From contig JAKULF010000005.1 of assembly GCA_022661535.1 (NCBI GenBank), positions 1,178,001 through 1,242,000 on the forward strand: a stretch of DNA of 64,000 bases. The letters run 5' to 3'. Below the pieces are notes generated by a model. The model was not told the origin of the DNA. It saw only the letters and a list, made by a program, of their open reading frames with translations, and did no database searches. Positions within the stretch are counted from its first letter, which is position 1. Each line of letters begins with the position of its first letter. Shown one piece after another: positions 9,956 to 20,282 of this stretch. The DNA comes from Eutypa lata (taxonomy: Eukaryota; Ascomycota; Sordariomycetes; Xylariales; Diatrypaceae). Position numbers and translations under genes: made by a program.

Positions 9956-11501
9956 ATGTTTCAGAAAGTCCTCCTTATAACCAGAGTGATTACTTACACG
10001 GCCTCATTCCTGCTCTCCGACGTGTACCGGCTTACCGTGCTTCGCGCGAAGTACCTGGGTTACCGGATCACTCGGCCGAAGACGGAGATAACAAATGACG
10101 AAGATGTCCGCAACATCGTCATAGTCGGTGCCTCCTTTGCCGGCTACGAAGCCGCGCGCGTCCTAGCCAAGTCTCTGTCCCTCCTGCCGGGGCTCCGGTA
10201 CCGAGTCGTCGTTATAGAGCCGCATTCCCACTTCCACTTCACGTGGGTGCTGCCGCGCTTCTGCGTCGTCCCCGACCACGAGCACAAGGCCTTCATCCCC
10301 TACGGCGGCGGGTATCTCAAGGGCGTCGCGCCGGATGTCCTCCGCTGGGTCACGGACCGCGCCGTCAGCGTCTCGCGGGACGCGGTGCGGGTCAGCAGTG
10401 GCGAGGAGATACCGTACGCGTTCCTGATCGTGGCCACGGGTTCCGGCATGCCGGGCGACGAGAATAGCCTGCCGAGCCGCGTGGATGCCGATGGGAAGAA
10501 GGAGGGCATCCAGAGGCTTAAGGACGTACAGCTAAAGATCAAAGGCGCGAAGAACTTGGTAGTTGTCGGGGGTGGGGCGGCGGGTGTCGAGCTGGCGGGT
10601 GACGCGAAGGCCCAATTTCCTGATAAGAAGGTTGTGCTCGTCCACTCCAGAGATGCGGTTATGCATCGCTTCGGACCGGGGCTACAGACTGCTGCGATGG
10701 ATGGCCTTAAGAAACTAGGAGTCGACGTGATTACCGGTGAGCGCCTCGTCGGCCACGACACGGAGGGCGGGTTCGTGGCGCTCAAGAGCGGCAAACAGGT
10801 CGAATGCGACGTCCTGGTACGTGGTGCTCCCGTTGTGAAGCTTCGTTCTCATTAAGCCAAACTCTTAGCTGACATACTATCCCAGATCAACTGTACAGGT
10901 CAGCGGCCTGCGTCGCACCTCATCGCGGACCTCAGCCCGGACTCCATCTTGAAAACAGGCCAGGTTCGCGTTAAGGCCACCCTGCAGATCGTGGACGACT
11001 CCCTCCCGAACGTGTACGCCTGCGGCGACGTGGCCGAGACCGGGACGCAGAACCCGAATGCTCGGTCGGCGAACCGACAGGGAAGCATCGTGGCGGGTAA
11101 CGTCCTCTCAGCTATACAGGGGAAGGCGCCAAGTCGCGAGTTCATTCCGTCTTTTGTGGATGGAGTGATTAAATTAACTGTAAGTAAATTCCGAAGTCGC
11201 CCCTTGAACACAATGGCAATTATCAGTTACGGATAGGTCGGCCCAAGTGCCATACCCCTTAGTGGGGGTCACTAGAGCACTGATTTCTTTCGTCAACTTA
11301 TGTAGAAGTATTTACTAACACCAGATGCTACAGCTGGGCCTAGAGAAGTCTGTAGGCTACGTTAGAGATGGGGACTCGGAGTTGTTACTTCCTAGTAAGG
11401 AAAAAGATATTGCCCTCATGTCTAAACATGCTTGGTCGCTGTTCGGTGCCAAGGCATTTGAAGACAACATAGATGGTGTCGTTGTCGTTGGAAATAAATA
11501 G
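9956..11501 (+). CDS. AMID/FSP1-like FAD-dependent NAD(P)H oxidoreductase
   Basis: Three exons (9956-10816, 10886-11179, 11334-11501), 440 aa, of the AIF-homologous mitochondrion-associated / FSP1 type of pyridine-nucleotide disulphide flavoprotein. Visible motifs are the FAD loop IVGASFAGYEAARVL (about 56-70), ATGSG in the middle, the NAD(P)H loop VVGGGAAGVELAGD (about 200-213) and the second FAD motif YACGDVAETG. The N-terminus (MFQKVLLITRVITYTASFLL) is hydrophobic and may anchor the protein in a membrane or direct it to mitochondria. Expected role: oxidation of NAD(P)H with transfer to quinone or similar acceptors. Start chosen at the ATG in TTCAAGATG; an in-frame GTG-led extension upstream is ignored. 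The last acceptor has two in-frame choices (11325 or 11334); the second gives the better IKLTLGLEK match. Confidence 0.88.
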
Positions 11502-12474
11502 CCAGCGCAAGATTGATATATAGATTTTATGGGAGATGCGAGATATTTCGGTTGTGTTATTACCGTTAAGTTCCAACTATGTAGTAGTCAGTAATTACGA
11601 TATCATCAATGGGGGTACAATACGGGGTTACGGGGTACGGGGTACGGAAATCAACTATTAGAATATTAACAACGGAGACATAAGATTTGGCGCTGCGGTG
11701 CAATTATCCCTGATATTATAACACATTGACACGACTTATAGTTACTTAACCTAATCAATGGCACCTTGTCGGTTGCTTATTTTTCGTGTACTACTCTCTG
11801 ACATCGTAATATTAATTTATTCTCTAATCAGTACGCAATCTTAGGAACCAAACTACCATAAATACTGCACGATTCGAGAATGCATTTATTAGTCGTTATA
11901 ACTACGTTATCTAGGACACATCGTTCGTCACCTTTTCTATTCCGCAGATAAGACGAACTCTCTCTCTCTGGATCTTGATTTCTGGTCGTGGTGGTTATTT
12001 CGATAAAATGACTTGGATTGATGTGATTGACAAAACACGGTATATATAGGTTTCATCTACAAGAGAGACTCAAAAGTCCGCTTCAATAATAGATCATAGA
12101 CATATAGTGTTATGAATTAGAACATTGTTGAATAGAAGCTTCGACCAAGTATCAGACATGGTTGGATCCTTCCTGGAATTGGTGTTAGTTTCTTTGTTCG
12201 CAAGTAGATTTCGTGGCTGCGACTTCTCTTTGTCAAGGTCCTCGTGGCTTGGAGTGTACCCGGGAAAAAAAGTTTTCGAATCCATTCATCTATTCAGTTA
12301 TCAACCTACGATACCTTAATTGCCCTCTAAAAATCAATTGACCGTTTTGATTGCTCTTTAATACATAATAAACTACCTAAAGATAGAATCTGCTTTAACT
12401 ACAAATTTCTCGAACTACTTCGATAGGCAGTACATTGTTATCACTTCCCATCACAATCGATAACCAAGGGCAAT
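11502..12474. other. intergenic, no gene seen
   Basis: AT-rich. Near 11610-11645 a CGGGGTTACGGGGTAC-type 7-bp unit is repeated about four times. A CT/GA tract lies near 11950. No coding frame or RNA gene supported. Confidence 0.5.
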
Positions 12475-14043
12475 ATGAGTGTGCTTGAACGATTTGCGAG
12501 ACATAACCACAGCGTGCGAGCTCTGAAAGAGCGACCGCAGATGAAGCCTAAACCACTTCAGGCGAGTGACGACTCACAACAGGGTCGTTCAATGTTCAGT
12601 AAGCAACGAGATATCATCATAAATCAGGTAATGGGCAGCGAATTTTCTCGTATACATGAGGGGCTGATTAGATATTAGGTGTTGAGTCCGACCATCAGGC
12701 AGTTCAGCTTCGATGGGAACAATCCCTTGTCTTTTGGAAAAAGATCTCCGTCTCCAAGAGGTACGTGATACCTCAACCCTACAAACCAAAAAACAGACAG
12801 TAAACAAGGTCTTTTAGCGAACTCTCCAGACTCGTATGAATCCGTTGAGTCGATGGACCAAAGCTGGGATAAAGAAGCTTTGTTAGATATATCAGACTCC
12901 GTGAGGGCATCAATTGGGGGGAAGAAGGCTCTCGGCCCACAGGTGGAAGAACTCAGGAACTTCCTAGATATGGCATTAACAGATGAAGCACGGAAGAACC
13001 CCACGTTGAATTTCAGCATTATCGAGTACGCCCGGCTCGACAAACTACTTAGCGACATTCTTGACTATGCCAATAGCTTAACCCATTCCAGATTAGCCAC
13101 CGAACTGTCTCTCACCTTCCGGCGCGACATTTCGAATGTTAAGAGCGTGCAACGAGCCTGGAGGCAACGGTTCCGGGAGCAATATATCATGATAGATCAA
13201 AACCGAGGCGAGAAATTGGTCGAAGACCAACTCAGAGATATCGTGTTCAACGATACATTCACACATGACCTCGGGAAGTGGCAGACAGAAATCTTTAGCC
13301 CTATTTCAGAGCTCGAGGGTAATCTCGAATTTGAGCCAGGCCAGTACGTCCTCGAGACACATCTATTATTCCATGAATTGTGCTGACAGGCGGCAGCTGG
13401 TGGTTACATCTCACGTGCGCCGAGAGGGATGGAATCGTTGCTAGGTCGCTCGAGAAACCCACTAAAGGCAAATACGGTATGCTCGCCTTGCCACTCCTAA
13501 CTGGCCATGAGGAATTGCTCGCCGGAGGGGCCGTTAAATATATTAGAGAGGGAGGAGCATTAGATATGCACATTCCCTTAATATCACAGGTTGGGCGGCA
13601 AATTCGTATACTCCGAGGTCACTCGCTGAAGAGCATCTGGGCCCCTGAATCTGGGGTCCGATACGATGGATCGTAAGTCAACATTCCTCCAAACAGTAAT
13701 GAGCCTTCTAACAGAAATTCTTCCTTGTAGATATACGCTCAAGCAGTACGGGACCAAGCTAGATATGAACACGAATACCCACCGTCTAGAGCTAACGCTA
13801 GAGAGAGACGTCGACCAGAAGCCGATGGATGATATTATGATCATTCCCAAGCCAGCCCAGATGGACGACTGGATACTGTTCGAGAAGTTTGAGGGCGCCA
13901 AAATCAAGCACACGCAGGGAGAGGGAAGTTACCTGGATTGGAAACTGAGAAGGGAGGAGGAAAAGCACGACAGAGACGAGTGGAAACGCTCACGCTTGTT
14001 CCGGGCGTCGTTTGCTTACCCATTCGAGGGGACTAGATCATGA
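12475..14043 (+). CDS. unrecognised five-exon fungal protein
   Basis: Five exons (12475-12627, 12679-12760, 12809-13318, 13390-13672, 13731-14043) join in frame to 446 aa, with introns of 48-71 bp and good GT-AG ends. The N-terminus is basic and Ser/Pro-rich (KRSPSPRG). A helical middle section follows (DKLLSDILDYANSL; RAWRQRFREQYIMID), then a domain with ELEGGSWWLHLTC, DMHIPLISQVGRQIRILRG and DDWILFEKFEGAKIKH. The end is charged (LRREEEKHDRDEWKRSR). No signal peptide, membrane segment or known catalytic motif is seen. The GAG-G|GTAATC donor at 13319 was preferred because it alone keeps the downstream WWLHLTC frame. I do not recognise the family. It is convergent with the HET gene at 14451. 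Confidence 0.75.
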
Positions 14044-14450
14044 GCTTGAAGAAGTGTTTTGACCTAATAAGTTCATGTAAATATTCTTATCTTAAACAAA
14101 CAGCTCCAAGGGATGAGCTGAGAAAATTTTAATTCAGAATGAAAGGGGGCTACTGCAAATGACTTGGCATAGCTGCGAGAATGTTTGGTTGAGATCATAC
14201 AGTAGTAGTGCTGTACGTTCGTTGCCAATTGGACTGCTGCTACTGACCCTTCAACCCTGCAGCTATCTAGTATGCTTGCGTACACTTAAAGCTGTTCTGT
14301 TTAGTTGATAGATATGGAATAGTCTGTATAGATATAGATGTAGATGTAGATGTACATATAAATGTACATATGTAGCTAAAGCGGACAATAACCTAGCCCC
14401 GGCCATATCTTATGGCATAAATCCTCACAATTAGTAACCAAGCGCCTTGC
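14044..14450. other. convergent 3' intergenic region
   Basis: Lies between two converging genes. It contains a (TAGATG)n / TACATA short repeat near 14330-14375 and AT-rich sequence suitable for 3' ends; nothing else seen. Confidence 0.5.
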
Positions 14451-16982
14451 CTACCCCAGTCGGAAGTGCACAGTGGGTAAATCAGGATGATCTTCAGTGA
14501 AAACTCGACATGCATCACCCGCGATGGAAATGTCCCCCGTTCCAACACGAGAACAGGTCCGCAGTTCATGGTCACCGTAACAATGGATCTCGGAGTCATC
14601 TTCTTGTTCCCAGGAAACTATAAGAATTGTGGCACGGCCGTATGGAGATTCGCGCAACAGCAGACACGACCATCTACCGTCCTTGACGCGTCGAACAACT
14701 TCCTTCTCTTGCTCTTCCCTCAAGAGCTCCTTGAACTCCGGGGTGGTCAACGTAAACGAGATGGTCCAAGTCCCCGCATTAAAGAGCTTCGACCACTTGG
14801 ATAGCCAGGATACTCTTAATAAAGCGCTTCTTGCGGCCGTCTTTACACCAACAGGAACGTTATGCGGTAGTGGAATATTGACCTTGAAATATTTAGCTTT
14901 CCATGCAAACTCCTTCCAAAGCACGCCAATGTTCGACTGCAGGCGCCGGACCCTAGAACCAGAACGCAGCCTGAGATATTCGTTCCTAAGTAAGATGATC
15001 TCTATTGGTACCACGGGTGCTTCACCGATCAGGAACATCGGTTCATCTATACCATGAGAAAACCAAGCTGACGCCTCGTCAAAATTGACCACTCTCTTAT
15101 TAGTTGATTCTACTGCCCAGAGCTCCAAGCCCGGCTCATCCAGGGCCTCAAATGTAGGGGAAACATGAGGTCGTATCATATCTGTTGAAACTTTCCAGCC
15201 CGTCCAGCTCCAAGATGGAAATCCTACGCGGCGATGGTGTACATATAACGAAAATAGTGTCCAGCCCAAGCAGTTGACAAATGCCTGTTTCGCAAAGTCT
15301 TCGAGTTCTTCAACTTCTAGCTCTTCCTCATAAGATCCTTCGAGTCCGGTTGGTGTTGATGAGTTCGTCTCTGATGATTCTAATGAGACTCTGGACTCTG
15401 TTCGCGACCTGGGGAACTTGAAAATTGGGAGTCCCCCAAGGAATTGGAAATTTCCGTCACGGCGGGAGAATACCTTCATTACCCCTTTAAAGGCGTTGCA
15501 GACGTCTGTTTCTAGTGTCGTCTCCTTAAGTAGGTATTCCCCTAGAAGCTCCATAAAAGCGGACGACTCTGCTAAGAAGCGCCCTCGAGGGTCATCTAGG
15601 TCGTACGGGCTTTGGCCTTCGTGGCTTCTAAGAAGCGCCTCCCAGGAATGAGTTCCTAACGAGAAAGATAATCTATAAGTACATAGAATGCGGTCTGGCC
15701 TATCAGATTCAGAACACAGATCTGGGTAAGAATCGCTGCATTGCATTTCGCAAGCCTCAAAAAATACCTCGTGATCCAGAAAGAATAATCGCCTTGGAGA
15801 AAGGGTCGCTTCTTGAAAACACCAGCCGCGACTAGACCATGTAGATTCCATGATAGTAGTGTCTACAAAAGGGGTTGTGGTGAAAAAGGTGAGCTCCTCC
15901 TCTGGAGAGTTTGGTTTTGCGCCATATGGATTCCTTAGGATGAGTGTCTTCTGCGGGGTTCTCCGAGTCGTTCCAACCCCGGGGAGGGCCCCGTGAGTGC
16001 TCGCCGCTATGATAGTCAGCCGGGCTGAGCTGTAGATCAAATCCATCTTAGAGACGTGATTGCCTATTTCCTCTGCAGTGGCGGACTGGTCGATGCAATA
16101 TTGATCTACCCATAAATATCGAAAGCCTAAATCCCTGACCACTGTGATGGTATTATGTACAACCCTTGGGATGAATGGCGGCAAGAATTTTCTGGTCAAC
16201 TTCGCTTCCGAGTCTCTAGGAATTAGACATGTTATAGGAACCATGTCATCATTTGCTAGACGCCACACATAGCTAAGTGCTATATGTTCCATCTGGGGTG
16301 TTCGATTGATTATCTCCAATGTTTCACAATCAACAAGTTTCATCCCCTCAATAATAACGGTATTATCGAGCAGACCATGCTCTCCTTCAGAGTAGCCTTC
16401 ATCTTCAACCTCAGATGAATCGGAATCGGTCTTGTCGGACGACTCAAGCCAATGCTTAACAAGTCTGGGATCGTACGCGGTGGAGGGGAACTGTGTTCTC
16501 GGGAGTTTCTGGGCGTCCGCAGCTGCATCATAATTTCTCAGATCCTTAGTTTTAGCCACAGCGAGGAGGCCCATCTTCTCAACTTCCGTGTCGTTAACAT
16601 GACTCACAAAGTCTCTTATGTGATTTCCAGCGTATAAAAATACCCTTGGGATGGCACAAAAATAAGACTGGTCTTGGCTCGAACCAAACATGGACTTATT
16701 GGAAGCACGCAATTGCCATGGGGAATTAGTAGGCATCGTATCGTAGGTGCCCGGAAGTATTCTTTCGGAAAAGAGCTTGCAGAGGGCACAATCTGGATGG
16801 AGTCCATTTCTTTCGGCCACCAATATAGGCTTCCACTGATCCTTTTCTAGTCGCCTCAAGGCGCCTAAGAAGTCTGTTTTATGGCACTGATCACATATGA
16901 ATGTGTCTGATATTTGAGGATTATGAGCGACAGGTATCTCGTCCTGCCCTGATAGTAACCCTTGGTTTAAGTTAAACGCATT
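14451..16982 (-). CDS. HET-domain (heterokaryon incompatibility) protein, 5' end unresolved
   Basis: A long open frame with the three HET signatures: HIALSYVWR (family LSYVWG), LGFRYLWVDQYCIDQ, and KMDLIYSSARLTIIAAS, followed by SSRGWCFQEATLSPRRLFF, a common post-HET block. HET domains trigger cell death when non-self fusion is sensed. The region before the domain has paired Cys motifs (CDQCHK, CALCK) usual at the N-terminus of such proteins. The frame is open from 16982 but has no ATG before the domain. A CCCAG acceptor with a GCTAACC branch point lies exactly at 16983, so a short upstream exon carrying the start is likely; I could not identify it. The C-terminal 350 residues are not assigned to any effector domain. 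Confidence 0.82.
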   Translation of the reverse strand, partial: NAFNLNQGLLSGQDEIPVAHNPQISDTFICDQCHKTDFLGALRRLEKDQWKPILVAERNGLHPDCALCKLFSERILPGTYDTMPTNSPWQLRASNKSMFGSSQDQSYFCAIPRVFLYAGNHIRDFVSHVNDTEVEKMGLLAVAKTKDLRNYDAAADAQKLPRTQFPSTAYDPRLVKHWLESSDKTDSDSSEVEDEGYSEGEHGLLDNTVIIEGMKLVDCETLEIINRTPQMEHIALSYVWRLANDDMVPITCLIPRDSEAKLTRKFLPPFIPRVVHNTITVVRDLGFRYLWVDQYCIDQSATAEEIGNHVSKMDLIYSSARLTIIAASTHGALPGVGTTRRTPQKTLILRNPYGAKPNSPEEELTFFTTTPFVDTTIMESTWSSRGWCFQEATLSPRRLFFLDHEVFFEACEMQCSDSYPDLCSESDRPDRILCTYRLSFSLGTHSWEALLRSHEGQSPYDLDDPRGRFLAESSAFMELLGEYLLKETTLETDVCNAFKGVMKVFSRRDGNFQFLGGLPIFKFPRSRTESRVSLESSETNSSTPTGLEGSYEEELEVEELEDFAKQAFVNCLGWTLFSLYVHHRRVGFPSWSWTGWKVSTDMIRPHVSPTFEALDEPGLELWAVESTNKRVVNFDEASAWFSHGIDEPMFLIGEAPVVPIEIILLRNEYLRLRSGSRVRRLQSNIGVLWKEFAWKAKYFKVNIPLPHNVPVGVKTAARSALLRVSWLSKWSKLFNAGTWTISFTLTTPEFKELLREEQEKEVVRRVKDGRWSCLLLRESPYGRATILIVSWEQEDDSEIHCYGDHELRTCSRVGTGDISIAGDACRVFTEDHPDLPTVHFRLG

Positions 16983-17975
16983 CTGGGTTTTGGTTAGCTT
17001 TTAGACATGTCTTATTTATATAACTGGTAAACGATGGTGGAAAGATGGCTCAACGGTGAGCCCCAATTATAACTAGATGCATCCTTGGTTTGTAGAATCT
17101 TCGTCCTCCCCTATTCTTTGTATACTCACTTGATTGGCCGCTAATCTTTCTGTACTGATATGTGTTGCGTCAGAGAGCGAAAGCCTCTTAGCTATGGAAT
17201 CAAATTTTACCTATAGGGGATTAGTTATAAACGATATGGAAGTATCGCAGATGCTGCAGTCAGGAGACACCCATTTCATACGACAGACGACTTACTGTAA
17301 GCATGATGACCTTATCCAACGGCACCAATTTAAACAATAATTAGCTGCCATTTGAAGGTATAACACATTCCCAACACGTTGTATATATATAATCCCCGTA
17401 GTAAACAAACCGCTTTGAAACATATTTAGGCTATTGACCGCTATCTTCAATTTATTGTGTTTTGAACTCGAAATTTTCCTCCGACGTCAACTCTTGCCCA
17501 CATTTTGTTACAACAGCGTTGCAGCAGTAGAGCAAGGCCCCTGGTCAACGCAGTTCCTATTGGCTGCATACGCGCTCACAGATCCTAGATGCAGGTTAGT
17601 CCAACCCAACAGTATGGAACACCAACGCTTATATAACTGTGAATTATATATGGATCAGTCAACGCGGAACATCGTGAACTACGTCGCTGCTTCTATCTTC
17701 ATTTGATCTTGACTGAAGACTGGCCAATATGTTTTGGACCGGCACCTACAATATAGGTAGGTAGGTTTATGGGGTAGCATTAGCTGCTACCCATTGCCAC
17801 CTAACCCAATCCTGTCGTAGTGGAGACATGTCCGCTAGGTACTCGCTTGAAGGGGATCCCGCCCAGATTCGCAGACACATGATACGCCACAGACCATGTC
17901 AGCAGAACGTGGGGCTAAATTTCACTTTTCTCCCATCTCATTGTCGTTGAGAACTGCAGGTATCAATTAACTAAG
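16983..17975. other. intergenic; may hold the first exon of the HET gene
   Basis: AT-rich, with a WGGTAGGTAGGT word near 17752. Short open frames at 17134-17340 and 17434-17706 show no domain or codon pattern I would trust. The unresolved first exon of the HET gene should lie between about 17030 and 17110. Confidence 0.4.
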
Positions 17976-18579
17976 ATGGTGAAAAAGAAGGCACAAGAAA
18001 AGACTTTAGTCAAGAACACGGAGAATCAGGGCGGCGGGAAACAAGGTGGGAAAGGTGGGAAAGGTGGAAAGGGTGCAAAGGGGCAAAAGAAAAATGCCCA
18101 GGTGACTCCCGTGGCTGAACCTGCTAAGGTGAAGGGTGCCCAAAATATCATGGTTCAGCACATCCTGGTGAGTTGAAGTTGTATCGTTCTTTGACAACGA
18201 TGTGGAGGTTAACATCATCGCAGTGCGAGAAACTATCGAAACGTAACGAGGCAGAAGCCAAGATACTGGAATTGTGTGGGGAATCTAACAGCAACCACAT
18301 AGAAAGTTTCAGTGCTGTTGCTCGAGACTATGACGAAGATAAGCCAAGAAATGGTTAGTCCTGCTTGAATTTGATAGCTGCAAATTTCCCCTCCAGTACT
18401 TCGAATACTAACCTTGAACACCAGCCGGTCGTCTGGGGAAACAAAGTAAAGGCAGTCTAGATTCGAGTTTCGCTCAGGTCGCTTTTGGGCTTCGCGAAAG
18501 TCAATCTAGTAATCTGGATATTGGAAAGGCTCATACGGGATTTGGGTATCATCTCATCATAGTTCTCAAAAGACTATGA
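17976..18579 (+). CDS. Pin4/Par14-type parvulin peptidyl-prolyl isomerase, divergent
   Basis: Three exons (17976-18167, 18224-18353, 18425-18579), 158 aa. A Lys/Gly-rich N-terminus (GGKGGKGGKG) as in Par14 is followed by a parvulin domain: KGAQNIMVQHILCEKLSK, FSAVARDYDEDKPRNG, a GSLDSSFAQVAFGL segment and the closing GFGYHLIIVLKRL. Par14 proteins bind DNA and pre-ribosomes and isomerise X-Pro bonds. Several usually constant positions differ here: GGSLGW is AGRLGK, the conserved PxY/F segment is missing, and the usual IIMVEGRK end is altered. It may therefore be a diverged paralogue. All junctions are canonical. Confidence 0.78.
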
Positions 18580-18796
18580 AGAAATAGGCAGGTATTCACG
18601 GGTTGAGTAATTACGCAAGAGCGTTCATGTAGTTTGTTCTCTTTTTATTCCGATGCAGTAAACCGTTTTACAATTCAGCCTCTATGTTAGCTGAAGTATA
18701 GGCTAGAGTACATCCAGAGACCCATGACGGATAGCTTGGATGCCAGGTTTTCCCTAAATGGTCTATAACCTTCCACGAAATGCCGGTGAACACCTT

Positions 18797-19455
18797 TTAC
18801 TGCTCAGTCTGGAAGTAGTTGAGGAGGATAGATCGCTCCGTCGACTCCTCACCCCAATCCTTAACAACGACGCACGAGCAGTTGACAACCTTGCGCGCAT
18901 TGCCTTCCCGGTCCAGGACACCTACAAGTGACACCAATTAGCACACCGGAAACAGCACAAACCATGGTCCTTATCTGGGTTGGTACTTACAGAGACCTGC
19001 CCACTCGCCCAGCTGCTTGCCGTCCGGAACCTTGATCAGGGGAATCTTGTGCTCGGAGCAGAGAGCGACGACGAGCTTCTTGTAGGCCTCCTCCTCGCAG
19101 TTCTCGTTCAGGACGCACATGTGGGCCTGACGTCTGTCCAGAGCCTTGGACGCTTCGCGGAGACCTCGGGCAAGACCGTCGTGTATCAAAGCCAGCTTCA
19201 AGACACCCTTGAGGGCATCGAGAACGGACATCTGGCCCTTGTTGGCATCGGCGGAAACCTCGACCTCCTCGGGGGCTTCGGGTGCGTTGTTCTCTTCTAC
19301 GTCCGACTATACGACAGGATAAGAGTTAGCAATTGAATGTATTCGTAGAGTAAGGCTCGATCGAATCGCATCTATGTAAGGCATGTGAATGCGCCGGTGA
19401 TGCGAACAAATTGAAGAGCGTCGAGAAAATAGCGATTCGGAATAAAACGTACCAT
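18797..19455 (-). CDS. RPS12: 40S ribosomal protein S12 (eS12)
   Basis: Three exons (19455-19453, 19306-18991, 18921-18797) encode 147 aa. The first coding exon is just the ATG, followed by a 146-bp intron (GTACGT donor; TTGCTAACTC branch point; GTATAG acceptor). The product has an acidic leader (EAPEEVEVS), then the eS12 fold with [32 protein letters not shown] and [17 protein letters not shown], and ends in [14 protein letters not shown]. It is a small-subunit head protein of cytosolic ribosomes. It is transcribed divergently from RPS22, with 827 bp between the two ATGs, which suggests a shared promoter. Confidence 0.96.
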
Positions 19456-19729
19456 CTTGGCTGTATTGATACCGGTGCGATCCTCGAAGAGATTCTGTGT
19501 TGTTGGTTTGTGAAGGGAAAGTGTTGGGGTGTTGGTGGTGGTAAGGTGTTGCGTAGGTTAAAATTGGGAAATTATCACAAAAGTAGCCAAACACCAAGCC
19601 AGCTGTGAAGTTCCAAACGAGGCTTCCACACAATGCGGGCACCACTGCCACACACAAACGACAGACCAGAAATTGTGTGGTAGAATCGCTAATAGTGGGT
19701 GCCTCGACCAATTAAAGTGGCTTACGCAG

Positions 19730-19735
19730 TTAGGG
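19730..19735 (+). promoter_or_regulatory. TTAGGG telobox
   Basis: A single TTAGGG within GCAGTTAGGGTTTTCGC, in the shared ribosomal-protein promoter, 275 bp upstream of the RPS12 ATG. It matches the core of Tbf1-type telobox binding. Confidence 0.4.
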
Positions 19736-19854
19736 TTTTCGCAAAAGGGCAAAATTATCAGTGCATTTCCCCCCACCAACCTAAAATTTCACCAGCTTTC
19801 TTTTTTTCCGCACCTGGACCTTGCACGCGCTTACCCACTTGGACTGCACTGACT

Positions 19855-19874
19855 GAAATTTCAATTGAAATTTC
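19855..19874. promoter_or_regulatory. 20-bp perfect palindrome
   Basis: GAAATTTCAA followed by its exact reverse complement TTGAAATTTC. It is centred at 19864.5, and the midpoint between the RPS12 and RPS22 ATGs is about 19869. It may be a symmetrical factor site serving both genes. Confidence 0.55.
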
Positions 19875-19970
19875 TTTAGCCCGCACAACCTTCCTTCACG
19901 GTTCATCAATCATAACTAAACCGACAATTTCACATCCAAAGGACTCCTGTCGCCTAAGACTTCAAACGAG

Positions 19971-20224
19971 GTATGTAGTAGATCAATATCAAGATGGACT
20001 TGATATTATTCCCGATGGCGCCATTCAAGAAGCCGGAGGAGAGCAATCAGGAACGGCTCGCATACGCTGATCAAGTGTACGCTTGGTGTTCTTGATACGC
20101 TTCTCCTCTCCAGTACTGAGCGCGCAGAACCCTCACTTAGAGCATTTTGTATATACGAAATGCTCAAGGAAGGGCACTCTCCATGCTCATGGCTCTTGGA
20201 AGGCTAACATAAAACTTCTGGCAG
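19971..20224 (+). ncRNA. putative structured 5'-UTR intron of RPS22 (possible intronic ncRNA)
   Basis: Starts GTATGTAG after CAAACGAG and ends CTTCTGGCAG after a consensus branch point GGCTAACAT (CTAAC about 15 nt from the AG). Inside are stem-loops: AATATCAAG-ATGGA-CTTGATATT (19985-20007, 9 bp, 5-nt loop); the palindrome ATGGCGCCAT (20015-20024); a long stem GAGGAGA.GC / GCTTCTCCTC (20036-20044 with 20099-20108) enclosing ATCAAG/CTTGAT; and GAGCATTT..AAATGCTC (20140-20165, extendable to about 11 bp). In budding yeast the 5'-UTR intron of RPS22B hosts an H/ACA snoRNA (snR44); by analogy this intron may host one. No clear H and ACA box pair was identified. Confidence 0.45.
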
Positions 20225-20282
20225 ATACCTCATTTCCTCGTGAAAAACGATTTGAGAATCTCCACCTAAAAATACCGCCAAA

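Larger units (their letters stand above)
19456..20282. promoter_or_regulatory. shared bidirectional promoter of RPS12 and RPS22
   Basis: Spacer between two head-to-head ribosomal protein genes. It contains a TTAGGG (telobox / Tbf1-type) site in GTTAGGGTTTTC at 19730-19735 and a perfect 20-bp palindrome at 19855-19874, almost exactly midway between the two start codons. On the RPS22 side there is a putative 5'-UTR intron (19971-20224). Tbf1-type sites are known in ribosomal-protein promoters of several fungi; function here is inferred. Confidence 0.6.

Noticed and set aside
1945..11501. Secondary-metabolite gene cluster (SDR, FAD oxidase and flavoprotein close together)
   Set aside because: No polyketide synthase, NRPS, terpene cyclase, P450, transporter or regulator is present, and the third enzyme looks like a housekeeping oxidoreductase.
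17434..17706. 90-codon plus-strand frame in the spacer after the HET gene
   Set aside because: No motif, no splice partners and AT-rich composition; likely chance.
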